Assembly: GCA_016840825.1 (NCBI GenBank)
Contig: JAEORN010000241.1
Location: 1 to 15,013, forward strand
Direction: 5' to 3'
DNA: 15,013 nucleotides
Source: Candidatus Thorarchaeota archaeon
GTDB lineage: Archaea > Asgardarchaeota > Thorarchaeia > Thorarchaeales > Thorarchaeaceae
In this document: positions 14,422-15,013 of the stretch, in pieces
How the letters are laid out: the number at the start of each line of letters is the position of its first letter
How positions within the stretch are numbered: the first letter of the stretch is position 1
The notes under the pieces: generated by a model
Told to the model about the DNA's origin: nothing
Seen by the model: the letters and a program-made list of their open reading frames with translations, nothing else
Databases searched by the model: none
Translations under genes and position numbers: made by a program

Positions 14422-14754
14422 TCATAGCATCGGAGGCGCTAGTTGAATAAGCACTGCTGAGTAGGCCCATATAATCAAAGTGAATAGCTGGATTACGAAG
14501 ATTCCTGTATATAGACCACTCAACCTTTCATTTGTTCTCTTTTGTGTCAATGTAATGATTAATCCGAACCCAACTGATGCCAGACTGATCATCCAGATAT
14601 ATAATTGAGTCAAGCAACTGGCATTGCATCCAAAGAAGATGAAAACTTGAGATGGTAAGGTTATCAATATTATAGCAAAACCGAGTACTATTAGTGAATA
14701 GACTTTGGTAATCTGAATTTTCCTATATGTCATGGCCTCCAACACAAACACCAT
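14422..14754 (-). CDS. small three-helix membrane protein
   Basis: This 110-residue protein has hydrophobic segments near 19-41, 50-69 and 80-106. A short loop after the first contains C43 and C47 with an N-x-S sequon (NAS). A basic loop (QKRTNER) between the second and third is likely cytoplasmic. No family was recognised. The ATG at 14754 lies about 32 bases after a strong TATA box on the minus strand. An in-frame ATG at 14733 preceded by GGAGG only two bases away is less likely. The stop lies 26 bases before the TTG of the GATase-like surface-protein gene on the same strand, so the two are probably co-transcribed. Confidence 0.7.
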   Translation of the reverse strand: MVFVLEAMTYRKIQITKVYSLIVLGFAIILITLPSQVFIFFGCNASCLTQLYIWMISLASVGFGLIITLTQKRTNERLSGLYTGIFVIQLFTLIIWAYSAVLIQLAPPML

Positions 14755-14784
14755 TTTGATGAATTGCCCGATTAGTATAATCTC

Positions 14785-14796
14785 TTTTTATAAAAT
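14785..14796 (-). promoter_or_regulatory. strong TATA box upstream of the three-helix membrane protein
   Basis: On the minus strand this reads ATTTTATAAAAA, an almost symmetric archaeal box A. It lies about 32 bases before the ATG at 14754, which predicts a leader of roughly ten bases or less. It is the best TATA match seen in the window. Confidence 0.6.
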
Positions 14797-14811
14797 GCAT
14801 ATGCACAAATA

Positions 14812-15009
14812 TCAATACTGTAGACAAATGTCGCAAGTCACTTTCTCTTTTTTCGAGAAAAGCTGGAATCCAGTCAGATTTGTTTCATGCCGAGTATTGC
14901 TAGTTGTTACTACCAAGCCACACTTTGTGACATAGTGATCTGAATACTCTGGATGTCGCATCGCTAGATGGACTGTGGTATTTGATGGCTCTTTCCGGAA
15001 GTATTTCAT
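14812..15009 (-). CDS. small zinc-ribbon-like protein (may be incomplete at its N-terminus)
   Basis: The product is 65 residues from an ATG at 15009, four bases from the window edge, so a longer N-terminus beyond the edge cannot be excluded. H14 and C30 (in KCG), then C59 and C62 (VTCDICL), form an H/C-Cx2C pattern. The H-x(n)-CG...VTC-x2-CL arrangement is common in small zinc-binding proteins of archaea and bacteria. The remainder is polar, with no membrane segment. The role is unknown; binding to nucleic acid or a partner protein is possible. The stop lies 58 bases before the next minus-strand start, which has its own TATA box. Confidence 0.6.
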   Translation of the reverse strand: MKYFRKEPSNTTVHLAMRHPEYSDHYVTKCGLVVTTSNTRHETNLTGFQLFSKKEKVTCDICLQY

Positions 15010-15013
15010 CTCT

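Noticed and set aside
1..15013. CRISPR array, insertion sequence, toxin-antitoxin or defence island
   Set aside because: No regularly spaced repeats, transposase or nuclease motifs, or paired small toxin/antitoxin genes were found. The genes are transport, surface and metabolic types.

Overview
The window looks like archaeal chromosome. A cysteine tRNA with an encoded CCA end opens it. Several starts are preceded by TATA-like boxes rather than -35/-10 pairs. GTG and TTG starts are frequent, there is an F420-type luciferase-like oxidoreductase, and two surface proteins are rich in N-glycosylation sequons. The general style (AT-leaning composition, many lineage-specific membrane proteins, ABC-2 exporters, propeller-type surface proteins) would fit an Asgard archaeon such as a Thorarchaeia-like lineage. 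That placement is an impression, not something proven from the sequence. No CRISPR array, insertion sequence, integrase, rRNA or phage gene was seen.

Layout. 52-127: tRNA-Cys(GCA) with unusual elbow bases. 187-1704: two related Nudix proteins on the + strand, the first with a damaged Nudix box and the second with a perfect one; a small minus-strand gene (754-942) lies between them. 1749-3943: a minus-strand five-helix membrane protein diverging from an MFS transporter, with a 16-bp dyad in the shared promoter region. 4013-4480: an orphan protein of unknown function. 4654-7912: an ABC exporter operon (ATPase, overlapping permease, then a HAD phosphatase). 8041-9009: an F420-type oxidoreductase. 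9096-10273: two tandem ICMT/PEMT-like membrane methyltransferases. 10285-10932 (minus): a cysteine-rich DUF6144-like protein. 11120-12382: a signal-anchored surface protein with seven propeller-like repeats. 12564-13298: a probable winged-helix protein with an 18-bp dyad abutting its TATA box. 13370-15009 (minus): a surface protein with a glutamine-amidotransferase-like fold, a three-helix membrane protein and a small zinc-ribbon-like protein at the right edge.

How the genes work together. The clearest functional unit is the ABC exporter: the ATPase and permease overlap by four bases and a HAD hydrolase follows after 38 bases. The two methyltransferases are a recent tandem duplication that carried its leader with it. 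The right-hand third is dominated by cell-surface proteins next to a putative regulator. No multi-gene defence or mobile system could be identified. The most noteworthy items are the pseudo-Nudix/Nudix pair, the odd tRNA elbow, the likely autoregulatory dyad, the recurrent GGGG tract before start codons, and a surface protein with an unusual cysteine run.
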